From positions 2,604,001 to 2,668,000 of the forward strand of contig NC_021741.1 in assembly GCF_000422085.1 (NCBI RefSeq): a DNA stretch of 64,000 bases, read 5' to 3'. Under the pieces are notes generated by a model. The model was not told where the DNA came from. It ran no database searches and worked only from the letters and a program-made list of their open reading frames with translations. Positions 18,869 to 29,145 of this stretch are shown here, piece after piece (position 1 is the first letter of the stretch; every line of letters begins with the position of its first letter). The stretch is from Serratia liquefaciens ATCC 27592. Its GTDB lineage: Bacteria > Pseudomonadota > Gammaproteobacteria > Enterobacterales > Enterobacteriaceae. The translations under genes were made by a program, and so were the position numbers.

Positions 18869-19525
18869 GTGACTGATGTTTTGATGAATGATGAGATACC
18901 CGCAACCAAACGCAAAAATGACCCCGTTGGCCTGAAGCAACGTATTTTCGCTGCGGCATTAAGTGAGTTTGCCGAAGCCGGTCTTAAGGGTGGACGCATG
19001 GAGAACATTGCCGAGCATGCCGCCACCACCAAACGCATGGTGGTTTATCATTTCAAGAATAAAGAATCGCTCTACATAGAGGTATTGGAACACGTCTATC
19101 AGCATATTCGCGCTCATGAGTCGGGCTTGGATTTGCATGCTTTGCCCCCGGTAGAGGCCATGACCCGACTGGTAGAAGAAAGCTTTAACTACCATGCGGA
19201 ACACCCCGACTTCATACGTGTGATCTGTATGGAAAACATGATGCGCGGCCAATACATCCGTCAGTCGTCACGCATCAAGGCGCTGAATCAAAGCGCCCTG
19301 ACCTTGCTGGAGGATATTTTACAACGCGGTAAACAAGGGCAGCAATTCACTCCGGACGCCTGCGCCACGGACGTGCATCGCTTGATCAGCAGTTTGTGCT
19401 TCCACTATGTTGCCAACAGGTACACCTTTAATACGTTGTTTGAAAGTCAGGAACCGCCGGAAGATCAGGTGATCCGCAACCGTCGGTTGGCCGTCGTGGC
19501 AACGCTGCGCTATGTGGCGCTTTAA
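18869..19525 (+). CDS. TetR family transcriptional regulator
   Basis: A 218-residue TetR-type repressor. The N-terminal helix-turn-helix is at about residues 23-70 (RIFAAALSEFAEAGLKGGRMENIAEHAATTKRMVVYHF, key part TTKRMVVYHFKNKESL). The C-terminal ligand domain resembles the RutR/YcdC-like group. The GTG at 18869 and ATG at 18884 are both possible; neither has a strong Shine-Dalgarno site. The gene stands alone, convergent with dsdA, with the 1.3-kb empty region upstream, so its target is not evident from context. Confidence 0.82.
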   Translation: MTDVLMNDEIPATKRKNDPVGLKQRIFAAALSEFAEAGLKGGRMENIAEHAATTKRMVVYHFKNKESLYIEVLEHVYQHIRAHESGLDLHALPPVEAMTRLVEESFNYHAEHPDFIRVICMENMMRGQYIRQSSRIKALNQSALTLLEDILQRGKQGQQFTPDACATDVHRLISSLCFHYVANRYTFNTLFESQEPPEDQVIRNRRLAVVATLRYVAL

Positions 19526-19721
19526 CTAACAACCTGAGAAAGCTGTGATGACCAAAACCTGGCTGAGAAGCGTTTACCACGCCTGATGTTTTACTGTCCG
19601 CCCCGTGGTGACCTTTGCCAGGGGGCCTAAAGTTATGGCGTCGCTGGCCATATTGAGCCATTTACCCGGATACGCGTGACGACGCCCTGCAGCGCATTAC
19701 TCTGATTTCGCTACTGCCCGT

Positions 19722-21059
19722 TTAAAGCGCTTGTGCCGCTTGAGCCAAATATTTCGCCATCTCAGCTTCCGGCACCATGCCGCCACCGGTTGCCCACACC
19801 AGGTGGGTAGCATGGTTCATCTGCTCCTCATTCAACCCCTGGCTCGCCAACCACTCCGCATCGGCCGCTACGCGCCATGGCCCCGGCATGCCGGCTAATG
19901 CCGAAGGCTCAAGCTGAATATGTTCATGTCGATCCAACAGGCCTAACAGCGCAAACATCTCAGCATCGCTCAGGGTATAGAACCCCGCAAGCAGACGTTC
20001 CATCGCACGGCCGACAAAACCGGAGGCGCGCCCCACCGCCAATCCATCCGCGGCAGTCTGGTTGTCGATACCCAGATCCTGGACCGAGATACCGTCGTGC
20101 AGCCCGGTATGCACACCAAGCAGCATGCAAGGCGAATGCGTCGGCTCGGCAAAGATGCAACGTACGTGGTCCCCGAAGGCCAGTTTCAAGCCAAATGCCA
20201 CTCCGCCAGGACCGCCGCCGACGCCACAGGGCAGATAAACAAACAAAGGATGCTGAGCATCGACCCGAATGCCGCTCTCGGCAAACTGGCGTTTCAGCCG
20301 CCCACCGGCCACGGCATAACCCAGAAACAGCGTCTGCGAGTTTTCGTCATCGATGAAGAAGCAGCGTGGATCGCTCGCCGCCTGCAAACGGCCCTGTTCA
20401 ACAGCGACCCCATAATCTTGTTCATATTCCACCACGTTGACGCCGTTATCGCGCAGCTTTTGCTTTTTCCATTCGCGGGCATCCGCCGACATGTGCACGC
20501 TGACGCTAAAGCCGAGGCGAGCGCTGATAATGCCGATTGACATGCCTAGGTTGCCAGTCGACCCTACGGCAATGCGATAGCCGCCGAAAAACTCGCGGAA
20601 CTCCGGCGAAAACAGCTTGGCGTAGTCATCCGTCAACTGCAGCAGCCCGGCTTCCAGAGCCAGCTTTTCCGCATGCGCCAGCACCTCGTAAATACCGCCG
20701 CGAGCCTTGATCGAACCGGAGATCGGCAGATGGCTGTCTTTTTTAAGCAGTAACCGCCCGCCCAATGTCAGGCCATAGCGTTGATTCAATGCCGTTTGCA
20801 TCGCAGGCAGAGCGACAACCTCAGACTCGATTACCCCTTTAGTGGCTTGAGTTTCGGGGAAGGCTACGCTCAGGTAAGGCGCAAAACGCGCCAGCCGCTG
20901 TTCTGCCTCAGCTACGTCTTCAGCGCCCAGCCCGACGTGGGGCAAGCCGACCTGCAAAGTCGTCGCTTGCGGGTTGAACCAGGTCACCGGCTTAAGGTCG
21001 ATCAGCTCCTGCACCAGCGGGAATTGCGTCACTAATTGCTGAATCTGTGTCTTTTCCAT
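19722..21059 (-). CDS. dsdA: D-serine dehydratase (DsdA)
   Basis: A 445-residue PLP enzyme that converts D-serine to pyruvate and ammonia. The PLP lysine lies in SGSIKARGG, the phosphate-binding loop is [11 protein letters not shown], and [13 protein letters not shown] and [12 protein letters not shown] match DsdA of E. coli (442 residues). The ATG at 21059 is chosen by homology (MEKTQIQQL) and an AGAGA upstream; the frame runs 34 codons further without support. Neither the activator dsdC nor the permease dsdX is adjacent, so it acts as a lone detoxification gene. Confidence 0.93.
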   Translation of the reverse strand: MEKTQIQQLVTQFPLVQELIDLKPVTWFNPQATTLQVGLPHVGLGAEDVAEAEQRLARFAPYLSVAFPETQATKGVIESEVVALPAMQTALNQRYGLTLGGRLLLKKDSHLPISGSIKARGGIYEVLAHAEKLALEAGLLQLTDDYAKLFSPEFREFFGGYRIAVGSTGNLGMSIGIISARLGFSVSVHMSADAREWKKQKLRDNGVNVVEYEQDYGVAVEQGRLQAASDPRCFFIDDENSQTLFLGYAVAGGRLKRQFAESGIRVDAQHPLFVYLPCGVGGGPGGVAFGLKLAFGDHVRCIFAEPTHSPCMLLGVHTGLHDGISVQDLGIDNQTAADGLAVGRASGFVGRAMERLLAGFYTLSDAEMFALLGLLDRHEHIQLEPSALAGMPGPWRVAADAEWLASQGLNEEQMNHATHLVWATGGGMVPEAEMAKYLAQAAQAL

Positions 21060-21269
21060 TGTTTTTCTCTGCGCTGCAAAAAGGTTAGCCCTAGAGTGCA
21101 GCGATTCGCCTGAGCTGACAAATGATAAAAAATCAGCTTTAGATGAGCAGTATTGATGCAATAAGGTGATTTACGTCAATTTATAAACTTTTTGTAGGTT
21201 TTGAATGACAAGCAATCATCTAAAGCGCCCCGCAGGCGTACCTTCTGAGGGGCATTTGCCAAGGCCATA

Positions 21270-21740
21270 TTACTCACGAGCCGCCGCTTCCAGCCCGGCG
21301 ATATCCAGCTTGACCATCCGTAGCATCGCTTCGGTGACCCTTTTCACCTTCAGACTATCGGGGTCAGCCATCAGCTCCGTCAGCCGTTTGGGCACAATCT
21401 GCCAGCTCAATCCCCAGCGGTCACGCAGCCAACCGCACTGTTCAACGCTGCCACCGTCGCTCAGGGCTTCCCACAGCCGATCCACTTCCGCCTGATCCGC
21501 ACACTCGACCATGATGGAAAAGCTGTGATTGAACGGATCCAGGGGCCCGGCTTCAATCGCCGCATAGCGCTGGTCGCCGAGAATAAAAGTCGCGAGTTTG
21601 ACGCTGCCAGCCGGGCCGCTGGGGGTATCGGCGGGCAAGGTAGAATGCCAGGTCAGGGAGGAGCCGGGGATCAAATCTATGTAGCACCGCAGCGCCGCAT
21701 CCATATCTTTTTCAAACCATAAGTGTTGGGTGATTTTCAC
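21270..21740 (-). CDS. VOC superfamily protein (PhnB-like)
   Basis: A 156-residue protein with the PhnB-like pattern of the vicinal-oxygen-chelate fold: KITQHLWFEKDMDAALRCYIDL at the start, HSFSIMVECADQAEVDRLWEAL in the middle and WGLSWQIVPKRLTELM near the end. Such proteins are often annotated as 3-demethylubiquinone methyltransferase-like, which is misleading; the real function is unknown. It starts with GTG preceded by AAGGGGGAT. It lies 14 bases after the ybaA-like gene, and the two form an operon. Confidence 0.8.
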   Translation of the reverse strand: MKITQHLWFEKDMDAALRCYIDLIPGSSLTWHSTLPADTPSGPAGSVKLATFILGDQRYAAIEAGPLDPFNHSFSIMVECADQAEVDRLWEALSDGGSVEQCGWLRDRWGLSWQIVPKRLTELMADPDSLKVKRVTEAMLRMVKLDIAGLEAAARE

Positions 21741-21754
21741 GATATCCCCCTTCG

Positions 21755-22108
21755 CTACTGATCCAGGATCGGTTCGAAACCGCCGAAAATCATGCGTTTG
21801 CCGTCAAAGGGTATTTGGTCACCCAAGGCTTTCATGCGCGGATCGGCCATCATCTTCTGGTTGGCATCGTCACGCACCGCCTTGGAGGGGTACTCAATCC
21901 AGCTGAACACCACCACTTCATCGGCTTCGGCCTTCACCGCACCACGAAAATCGGTAAGTTTGCCGTCGGGGACATCATTGCCCCAACACTCAACAACGCG
22001 TGTGGCACCGAATTCCTTAAACAGAGGAGCTGCCGCAGCAGCCAGTTTTAGATACGCCTCCTTATTGGCGGCCGGCACCGCCACTACAAAGCCATCAACA
22101 TATTTCAT
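21755..22108 (-). CDS. ybaA: DUF1428 protein (YbaA family)
   Basis: A 117-residue protein matching the YbaA/DUF1428 family, a small dimeric alpha/beta-barrel fold: YVDGFVVAVPAANKEAY, VECWGNDVPDGKLTDF, VVFSWIEYPSKAVRD, and FDGKRMIFGGFEPI at the end. Function is unknown; the fold resembles antibiotic-biosynthesis monooxygenase-like proteins. AGAGGAA precedes the ATG. It is the first gene of a two-gene unit with the VOC protein. Confidence 0.85.
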   Translation of the reverse strand: MKYVDGFVVAVPAANKEAYLKLAAAAAPLFKEFGATRVVECWGNDVPDGKLTDFRGAVKAEADEVVVFSWIEYPSKAVRDDANQKMMADPRMKALGDQIPFDGKRMIFGGFEPILDQ

Positions 22109-22220
22109 AGAAGATTCCTCTTGTCGATTCGACAGTCGGGGTGGCGCCGGCGGAGTTGCCGGCGCCCTCTACCATTTTAGACCCCATTAGTGGGGTCAAC
22201 CATTCAGGCTGCTGGTGGCT

Positions 22221-23663
22221 TCAGAGGTCGGTATAAGCGCGGGAGAGTAATTCTGGCGTGGCGACCCGATTGCGGCCGCTGTTTTTAGCTTTGTAGACTG
22301 CCAGATCGGCGATTTTCAGCAGGTTGTCCAGGTTTTGGCCTGACCCACCAATGCAGGTGACCATGCCGATACTGACGGTAATTTGCAACGAGGTTCCGGC
22401 GGGCATGGTGATGGATTCGATTTCCACACGACGGCGCAGCCGCTCGGCCAGTGACAGTGCGTCCTGCTGCTGGGCTATCGGCGCAACAATGGCAAACTCT
22501 TCCCCACCCATGCGACCAAACAGATCCTGATCGCGTAGATCAGCGGTAATGGCCCGCGTGAAGGACAGCAGCGCCGCGTCACCGCCGGCGTGGCCAAAAC
22601 GATCGTTGATCGACTTAAAATAGTCGATATCCAGCATCATGATGCAGACGTGTTCCCCTTTCTGGCTGACCAGCTTGGTACCGCGCTGCATAAACGCGCT
22701 GCGGGTTAATACGTGGGTCAATGCATCGTGATTCGCCACATGTTCCAGCCTGCGCAACAATGCATTGCGGGCATAGTTCATGCTGGCAACGGCGATCGGG
22801 CCCAACGCCAACAAAGCCACGCCAAGCCGCATCGACACCGTATTCTGCAACAGCTTCATGTCGAGATTGGTCGCAATCAGCCCCATGTCGATGGCGAAAT
22901 GGCACTACAATACATAGGCCAGCACCGCGATCATGGTGCTGAACAAGGAAAAGGTCATTGCCAGCCACAACAGGATCGGCATCGGGAAAATCACCGCACC
23001 GGGGCCGCCGATCAGGACGCTGCAAATGCACGCCACCAGCAGCAGGATTAACACCCCCATTTTTCTACAGATGCTGTACCACTGGCTACGGCGGAACACC
23101 GCCTGGTTAAGGCTATGCAGGTAGCCTTTCCAGTCGGTGGGGAAAGTCAGGATAAACGGCATCAGGGTAATGTAATGGGTAAACTCCGAAGATAGCCACA
23201 GCGCCATGGCGGGCAGGAATTGGCGGTCGAAAAGCAGCACCGAAGCCCCGGCACCGACTAACCCCGTGGCGGTCGCGCTCGTCAGGCAGATGGCGAACAG
23301 AAAAATGCTGGACGAGGTGCGTTCCAGCGTTCTGACCTGCGGCGACAAACGCATAAACAGGAAAAACCCGACCGCGACACCGGTAATGTTGGCGCCATTG
23401 AGCAATGCGGCTTTCACGACCGTGCTGCCGGTGAACAGATCCGCCGCCATATACCCCAGAATCGCCATCAGCCAACCCCAGGGGCTGGCCAGCGCCGGAT
23501 AACGCACCAGCAGCGCCAGCAGCACCGCATTGGCCGGCCAAAACGAGGACAGCAGCCCGGTGGGCCGGCTCACAATGCCAAACAGGCACAGGCCGAACAC
23601 CAGCAGGAATACGATTAATGCGTGCTGTAATTTTGTGGCACCAGGTAACTCAGTGGTGTGCAT
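22221..23663 (-). pseudogene. MASE1-GGDEF diguanylate cyclase interrupted by an in-frame amber codon
   Basis: Read through one stop, the frame encodes about 480 residues: an N-terminal MASE1-type integral membrane sensor (about eight helices, residues 10-255) and a C-terminal GGDEF domain with GRMGGEEFAIVAP (active-site GGEEF) that would make c-di-GMP. A TAG at 22905-22907 breaks it after AVLAYVL; both halves are in the same frame, so this is a nonsense change and not a frameshift (CAG to TAG would do it). The ATG at 23663 has GGAAG upstream. The second half has a Met at 22886 but no Shine-Dalgarno site. It is either a fresh pseudogene, a read-through gene or a sequencing error. Confidence 0.82.
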
Positions 23664-24018
23664 CTTGCTTCCAGAAGCTTGCAAAAAATACGAAAAATCC
23701 TGTCTGCATGACGGCGTCCAACCCGCTGGCCGGCATGCCTGACGTCGCACGCAAAATGTGCTGTCAGACAGATATTATTGCCAGTTTTCACCGGACTGGC
23801 ATCAGCTAATTGAAAATTTAAAAATATTATTATGTTTCAAGCTGTCACCTCTGCGGCAGCCTGAAGAGCAAGGGAGCGGATATCGCTATCTTGGCGATTA
23901 ATCTTCAGATAAAAACACCGCCGACCGAATCCAACACGGAACAATGTGGCCAAATTCCCCCACCAGTGCCCGCTTGATAAACATTCACTACACAAATCCT
24001 ACACATGCAAATTATAAT

Positions 24019-24037
24019 AATAATGATAATCGTTTTT
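24019..24037. promoter_or_regulatory. Fur box before the TonB-dependent receptor
   Basis: AATAATGATAATCGTTTTT matches 15 of 19 positions of the Fur consensus GATAATGATAATCATTATC. It lies 26 bases before the receptor ATG, so iron should repress the gene. The rest of the 399-base gap (23664-24062) shows no gene. Confidence 0.8.
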
Positions 24038-24062
24038 ATTTATTAATTTGATATGGAATGGT

Positions 24063-26195
24063 ATGCATCAGGTAGAAAACCCACGTCCGACTAAAACAAA
24101 AAAGCATCCGGCGCTTCGTACACTTCCCCTCCTCGTCACCGTTTTACCGGGGCTGGCCATGACCACCGTCTGGGCCGAAGATGACACGCTTACCGTGACC
24201 ACGCGCTCACTTCCCACTGAGGGTTACAATGCCGACACGGCCTCAACGGGGAGTAAAACAGCCACTCCGCTCAGTGACGTGCCGCAGTCCGTCAGCGTCG
24301 TCACGCCTGAGATCATTAACGACTTTCAGGTTAAAAGCGTCAATGATGCGATGAAATTCGTCAGCGGCGTGACTCAAGGTAATACCCTGGGCGGCACAGA
24401 GGACGGCTTTGTCAAACGCGGCTTTGGCGTCAACTCTGACGGCTCGGTATTTGTCGACGGTGTTCGCAGCAATCAGGGGTTGAGCATGGATGCCACCACC
24501 GATCGCGTTGAGGTGTTGAAAGGCTCTGCCTCTTTGCTGTACGGAATTCTCAATCCCGGCGGCATCATTAATCTAATCAGCAAAAAACCGCAATACGACT
24601 GGAATACCCGCATCAGCGGTGCCACCAGCAGCTTTGGTGGCGGCAGTGGTACCCTCGACGTCACCGGCCCTTTAGGAAACGGTTTTGCTTTCCGTTTTAT
24701 CGCCGAGCGTCAGCATCAGGATTACTGGCGCAATTTTGGCACCAATGAACATACGCTGTTAGCCCCCTCACTCAGTTGGTATGGTGATAAAGCGACCTTC
24801 AACATAGCCTACAGTGAGTATAAGTACGATATTCCTTACGATCGCGGCACTGCCTTTATCAATGGCACGCCGGTCGATGTCCCCTATAACCGCAGGCTGG
24901 ACGACTATGCCAACCACGCCTGGGGCAAAAACAAACGCCTCAATACTCATTATGAGTACGCGCTGGACAGTACCTGGACCACCCGTTTTAACTATGCCTG
25001 GATGCAGCGACGCTATGACAGCAACGAAGTGCGCGCCACCGCCATCAACACTACAACCGGTGTGGTTTCACGCCGGGCGGATGCCAACCGCGGCTTCAAC
25101 CATCAAACCTCTTACTATTCCTGGGACGTAAACGGGTCGCCGGTGGTATTGAGCATGCAGCATGACCTGCTGGTTGGCGTTGACTATGAAAAAAATGAAA
25201 CGTACAAGGCCTACTCTTACCGCGGCAAGGTGTCGAATACCTTTAATATGCACGATCCGGTCTACGGAGAAACGCCGATAACCAACAGCAGCACTTACAA
25301 TGATGCGTTAAGTAATCTGCGCAGCCGCTTATATAGCCGCTCGGTCTACGCCAAAGACAGCATTCATTTAACTGACCAGTGGATTGCCGTCCTGGGCGCA
25401 CGCTACCAGTCGTACTACCAGAACAACAGCAACGGATTCCAAAACCCGCAAAACACACTGAATGACAAAGGCAACAAATTCCTGCCGCAGGCTGGCGTGG
25501 TATATAAGTTGACGCCGGGCGTTTCTCTGTACGCCAACTACAGTCAGTCCTTTACCCCCTCGACGGCGGTGGATGACAACGGTAACGTCGCGACGCCTGA
25601 AACCGGCACGACCTATGAAATGGGCGGCAAATGGCAAATCACTCCGGCGGTGGATGCCACGCTGGCGCTGTACCGTATAGATGAAGAAAACATGTCGATC
25701 TTCATCAACGGCGTGACCCGCAGCATTCCTAAGGCTCGCTCCACCGGCATTGAGCTGGAACTCAACGGTGAAGTGGCCCACGATTGGGATCTTACGGCCA
25801 ATTACAGTTACGACAAAACCCAGATTGTCGAAGACAACCTCAATCCGGATAACGTCGGTAACCGGTTGGTCAACGCCCCAACCAATATGGGTAGCCTGTA
25901 CCTCAGCCATCGCATCACTGTGCCGTTAGTGCCTGGTGATGTGCGCCTTGGTGGCGGCGGACGCTATGTCGGACGCCGCGCCGGCGATCCGGAAAACAGT
26001 TTTACCATGCCAGCATATACCGTGGCGGATGCGTTTATTGCCTGGGACAGCAAACTGGTGGGTAAACACACCCAGATTAAGCTGAACGTCAAAAACCTGT
26101 TCAACCGTGAATATTATGAGTCCAGTGCAGGGAACCTGCGTGTGATCGAGGGCGAACCCCGTAGCCTGAGTTTGCAGGCTACGGTAGATTTCTGA
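24063..26195 (+). CDS. TonB-dependent siderophore receptor
   Basis: A 710-residue outer-membrane receptor. There is a long signal peptide ending near TTVWA-EDD, then a TonB box (DTLTVT), a plug domain with DVPQSVSVVTPEII, VFVDGVRSN and VEVLKGSASLLYGILNPGGIINLISKKP, and a 22-strand barrel ending in aromatic F (LQATVDF). The pattern fits the FhuA/FhuE/FcuA branch that takes hydroxamate siderophores. The ATG at 24063 is favoured (TGGAATGG upstream), with TTG at 24048 as an alternative. It has a Fur box but no adjacent transporter or synthesis genes, so it probably scavenges a foreign siderophore, though it could serve the product of the iucD locus 7 kb away. Confidence 0.9.
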   Translation: MHQVENPRPTKTKKHPALRTLPLLVTVLPGLAMTTVWAEDDTLTVTTRSLPTEGYNADTASTGSKTATPLSDVPQSVSVVTPEIINDFQVKSVNDAMKFVSGVTQGNTLGGTEDGFVKRGFGVNSDGSVFVDGVRSNQGLSMDATTDRVEVLKGSASLLYGILNPGGIINLISKKPQYDWNTRISGATSSFGGGSGTLDVTGPLGNGFAFRFIAERQHQDYWRNFGTNEHTLLAPSLSWYGDKATFNIAYSEYKYDIPYDRGTAFINGTPVDVPYNRRLDDYANHAWGKNKRLNTHYEYALDSTWTTRFNYAWMQRRYDSNEVRATAINTTTGVVSRRADANRGFNHQTSYYSWDVNGSPVVLSMQHDLLVGVDYEKNETYKAYSYRGKVSNTFNMHDPVYGETPITNSSTYNDALSNLRSRLYSRSVYAKDSIHLTDQWIAVLGARYQSYYQNNSNGFQNPQNTLNDKGNKFLPQAGVVYKLTPGVSLYANYSQSFTPSTAVDDNGNVATPETGTTYEMGGKWQITPAVDATLALYRIDEENMSIFINGVTRSIPKARSTGIELELNGEVAHDWDLTANYSYDKTQIVEDNLNPDNVGNRLVNAPTNMGSLYLSHRITVPLVPGDVRLGGGGRYVGRRAGDPENSFTMPAYTVADAFIAWDSKLVGKHTQIKLNVKNLFNREYYESSAGNLRVIEGEPRSLSLQATVDF

Positions 26196-26201
26196 TCCTG
26201 T

Positions 26202-26233
26202 CTCCTCGGATGCAGCCAGCTGCATCCGAGGAG
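26202..26233. terminator. Strong hairpin between convergent genes
   Basis: CTCCTCGGATGCAG (26202-26215) and CTGCATCCGAGGAG (26220-26233) form a perfect 14-bp stem with a 4-base loop between the receptor stop and the end of the glucoside operon. There is no T-run on either side, but its place and strength point to a shared transcript end. Confidence 0.6.
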
Positions 26234-26250
26234 AGCGAACACGGCCGGGA

Positions 26251-27945
26251 TTAAATACAGCTGAGATTTTCTTGCCGCTGATAGACTCGAGTTTCATATG
26301 GGCGCAGCCTTTGCAGCTCACCGCTGTCCTGATAATTCCCTAATGCCAGCTGCCATTCACCCAGCGCTAATACCTGTGAATTTATCCGTTGCGCCTCGTT
26401 GCTCAAATTACAAAGCACCAACCTCTGTTGTGTACCCAGGGTGCGGCCATAAGCGTAAATATGTGGATGTTCCGCCAGTTGTAACTGATAGCGACCTTCG
26501 ATCCACACTGGATCCTGCTTGCGCAGACGGATTAGCGCCCGATAGAAATTCAGTACCGAATCGGCTTCTTCGCGCTGACACGCCACGTTGATCTGCGGAT
26601 AGTTGGCATTGACCGCAAACCAGGGCGCGGCTGAGCTGAAACCGGCGTTGGCGCTGTCGTCCCACTGCATTGGCGTGCGCGAGTTATCGCGTCCGCTGCG
26701 GCCCAGAAACGCCAGGATCTGCGCCTCGTCCATGCCCTGCTCGCGCAGCTTGGCAAAACGGTTTCTGGCGGCAATATCGTTAAAATCGGCCAGGCTATCG
26801 AAGCGGGTATTGGTCATCCCCAACTCCTGCCCCTGATAGATAAACGGTGTTCCCTGCATCAGGAAATACATCGCGGCGATGGCAGTGGCGCTTTCGCGCC
26901 AATACTGCTTATCGTCGCCCCATTTCGACACCACGCGCGGAATATCGTGGTTTTCAACATACAGAGCATTCCACCCCTTGCCCTCCAGCAGCGTCTGCCA
27001 GCGGGTAAAGATGTCTTTCAGGCCCAGCACGTCTGCTCCGGCATGCGGCGAATGCTGGTGGTTGTTTTCCCACAGCTTGACGTGCTCGAACTGGAAGATC
27101 ATGTTCAAGCGGCCGTGCTGCTCGCCCACCCAGTCTTCACCCTGCTCCGCCGAAGCCCCGTTCATTTCGCCCACCGTCATGATGTCATAGCGATTAAACA
27201 CCTGTTCGCACAGGTCATCGACATACTCCAGCAGGCCCTCATAGTTCAGATGCCGCTCGAAAGACGGCACGTAACGCAGCCCAAGCGGATTGGGCATGTC
27301 GGTCAGCCCCGGCTGCTTTTTCATATGGCAGATGGCGTCGATGCGGAAACCGTCAATGCCCTTATCCAGCCACCAGCGCATCATGTCGTACAGCGCCGCA
27401 CGTACCTGCGGGTTTTCCCAGTTCAGATCCGGTTGACGCTCCGAGAACAGATGAAGGAAGTATTGCTCGCTGCCGGGGTCATATTTCCAGGCCGAGCCGT
27501 TGAAAATACTCTCCCAGTTGTTGGGTTCCGCGCCATTTTTACCGTCACGCCAGATATACCAATCGCGTTTGGCGCTGGCTTGAGATGATCGGGACTCAAT
27601 AAACCACGGATGTTCGTCAGACGTGTGGTTAACCACCAGATCGAGTATCAGCCGCATTCCCCGGGCGTGTACTTCGGCCAGCAGGCAGTCAAAGTCGTCC
27701 ATGGTGCCAAATTCAGTCATTATGGCCTGATAATCACTGATATCGTAGCCATTGTCGTCATTCGGCGAGCGGTACATCGGACAGATCCAAATCACGTCGA
27801 TACCCAGCCACTGCAAGTAATCCAATTTGGCCGTAATGCCATTCAGGTCACCTATACCGTCACCGTTGGAGTCCATAAAGCTGCGCGGGTAGATTTGATA
27901 CACCACCGCCTGCTTCCACCACTGTACTGTCTGCCCACCGCTCAT
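26251..27945 (-). CDS. GH13 alpha-glucosidase (oligo-1,6-glucosidase type)
   Basis: A 564-residue cytoplasmic GH13 enzyme with the TIM-barrel motifs of the oligo-1,6-glucosidase/alpha-glucosidase subfamily: nucleophile D203 (GFRIDA), acid/base E260 (VGEMNG) and transition-state D334 (ENHD). It has DSNGDGIGDLNGI near the start, the calcium-loop type common in this group. A sucrose-isomerase RLDRD loop is not seen, so hydrolysis is more likely than isomerisation. AAGGAAG precedes the ATG. It is the last gene of the ABC operon and would split alpha-glucosides imported by it, complementing the GH4 enzyme. Confidence 0.88.
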   Translation of the reverse strand: MSGGQTVQWWKQAVVYQIYPRSFMDSNGDGIGDLNGITAKLDYLQWLGIDVIWICPMYRSPNDDNGYDISDYQAIMTEFGTMDDFDCLLAEVHARGMRLILDLVVNHTSDEHPWFIESRSSQASAKRDWYIWRDGKNGAEPNNWESIFNGSAWKYDPGSEQYFLHLFSERQPDLNWENPQVRAALYDMMRWWLDKGIDGFRIDAICHMKKQPGLTDMPNPLGLRYVPSFERHLNYEGLLEYVDDLCEQVFNRYDIMTVGEMNGASAEQGEDWVGEQHGRLNMIFQFEHVKLWENNHQHSPHAGADVLGLKDIFTRWQTLLEGKGWNALYVENHDIPRVVSKWGDDKQYWRESATAIAAMYFLMQGTPFIYQGQELGMTNTRFDSLADFNDIAARNRFAKLREQGMDEAQILAFLGRSGRDNSRTPMQWDDSANAGFSSAAPWFAVNANYPQINVACQREEADSVLNFYRALIRLRKQDPVWIEGRYQLQLAEHPHIYAYGRTLGTQQRLVLCNLSNEAQRINSQVLALGEWQLALGNYQDSGELQRLRPYETRVYQRQENLSCI

Positions 27946-27965
27946 GGCTGTGCTTCCTTAATAAA

Positions 27966-29081
27966 TTAATGCGCCTGCGCCGAGGACAAAATGCGCTGAA
28001 ACGCCCGACCTTGACGGTCAAACAGATAACAACACTCTACCGGCAGCCGCACGCCGACGGTATCGCCGGCCTGGATGCTGGAGCGCTCAGGATTGCGCAG
28101 CACCCAGGGTTCACCGGCGTTGCCGTTGTCCAGATAAAGGTAGGTCTCATTCCCCATGTGTTCGACAAACATCACCTCGCCCTGAAACTCGCACTCCGCG
28201 CGTTCGCCCCCCCGAATATGCTCCGGGCGAATACCGACATTGACGCTCTGGCCTTCCGCCTCGGGAGGCGTGGCGATCGGCAGTATCAGCGCCTTGCCGT
28301 TGTCCAGCTCGACCACGCTTTGCTGCTCACCGGCACGCCGTAGTATCGCCGGGATCAGGTTCATCTTCGGTGAACCGATAAACTGCGCGACAAACTCATT
28401 GGCCGGTTGGTCATAGAGTTCCAGTGGTGTGCCGACCTGCTCGACATGACCTTGGTTCAGCACCACGATACGATCCGCCAAGGTCATGGCTTCAACCTGA
28501 TCGTGGGTAACATAAATGATGGTCGACCCCAGCCGCTTATGCAGCGACGCCACTTCCATACGCATTTGCACCCGCAGTGACGCATCGAGGTTGGACAGTG
28601 GTTCGTCGAATAAAAACAGCTTAGGCTCGCGCACGATGGCCCGACCAATCGCCACCCGTTGCCGCTGCCCGCCCGAAAGATCCTTCGGGCGGCGTTCCAA
28701 TAGCGGCTCGAGCTGCAAAATGCGTGCGCTCTCGCGCACCCGGCTGTCGATTTCAGCCGCGGAATGGCCCGCCAGCTCCAGCGCAAACGCCATGTTTTTA
28801 TAGACGCTCATATGCGGATAGAGCGCGTAGGACTGGAACACCATGCCAATACCGCGTTCAGCCGGGGTATCGTCGTTAACGTAGTTGCCATCGATATACA
28901 TGCCGCCGCTGCTGATCTCCTCCAGCCCGGCGATCATCCGCAACAGGGTTGATTTACCGCAGCCGGAAGGTCCGACGATCACCACAAATTCCCCACTGTT
29001 GATGTGCAGATCCAGCGATTTAATCACCTCTGCGTTAGCGCCATAGCGTTTTTGCAGTTTTTCAAGCGTAAGTTGCGCCAT
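27966..29081 (-). CDS. ABC transporter ATP-binding protein (MalK/UgpC type)
   Basis: A 371-residue ATPase: Walker A GPSGCGKST (about 38-46), signature LSGGQRQR, Walker B LFLFDEPLSNLD, H-loop VTHD, and a C-terminal TOBE regulatory domain of about 130 residues with VGIRPEH. GGGGGGAATATG gives the start. MalK-type ATPases power CUT1 sugar importers on the inner-membrane face. It lies between the GH4 and GH13 genes; with the two permeases and the binding protein the system is complete. Confidence 0.92.
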   Translation of the reverse strand: MAQLTLEKLQKRYGANAEVIKSLDLHINSGEFVVIVGPSGCGKSTLLRMIAGLEEISSGGMYIDGNYVNDDTPAERGIGMVFQSYALYPHMSVYKNMAFALELAGHSAAEIDSRVRESARILQLEPLLERRPKDLSGGQRQRVAIGRAIVREPKLFLFDEPLSNLDASLRVQMRMEVASLHKRLGSTIIYVTHDQVEAMTLADRIVVLNQGHVEQVGTPLELYDQPANEFVAQFIGSPKMNLIPAILRRAGEQQSVVELDNGKALILPIATPPEAEGQSVNVGIRPEHIRGGERAECEFQGEVMFVEHMGNETYLYLDNGNAGEPWVLRNPERSSIQAGDTVGVRLPVECCYLFDRQGRAFQRILSSAQAH

Positions 29082-29145
29082 ATTCCCCCCGTTCTCACCC
29101 CAGTTGGCAGTCTGCGGGGCGCCAATGTGCGCCCCGCTATCCGGC

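Noticed and set aside
22221..22886. Independent GGDEF gene starting at 22886
   Set aside because: No Shine-Dalgarno site, and the sequence continues in frame from the membrane sensor part; an amber-interrupted single gene explains both.
22886..22920. Frameshift in the diguanylate cyclase gene
   Set aside because: Both parts are in the same frame; the only lesion is the TAG at 22905-22907.
26251..27945. Sucrose isomerase
   Set aside because: General GH13 motifs fit, but the RLDRD isomerisation loop typical of that enzyme is not seen.
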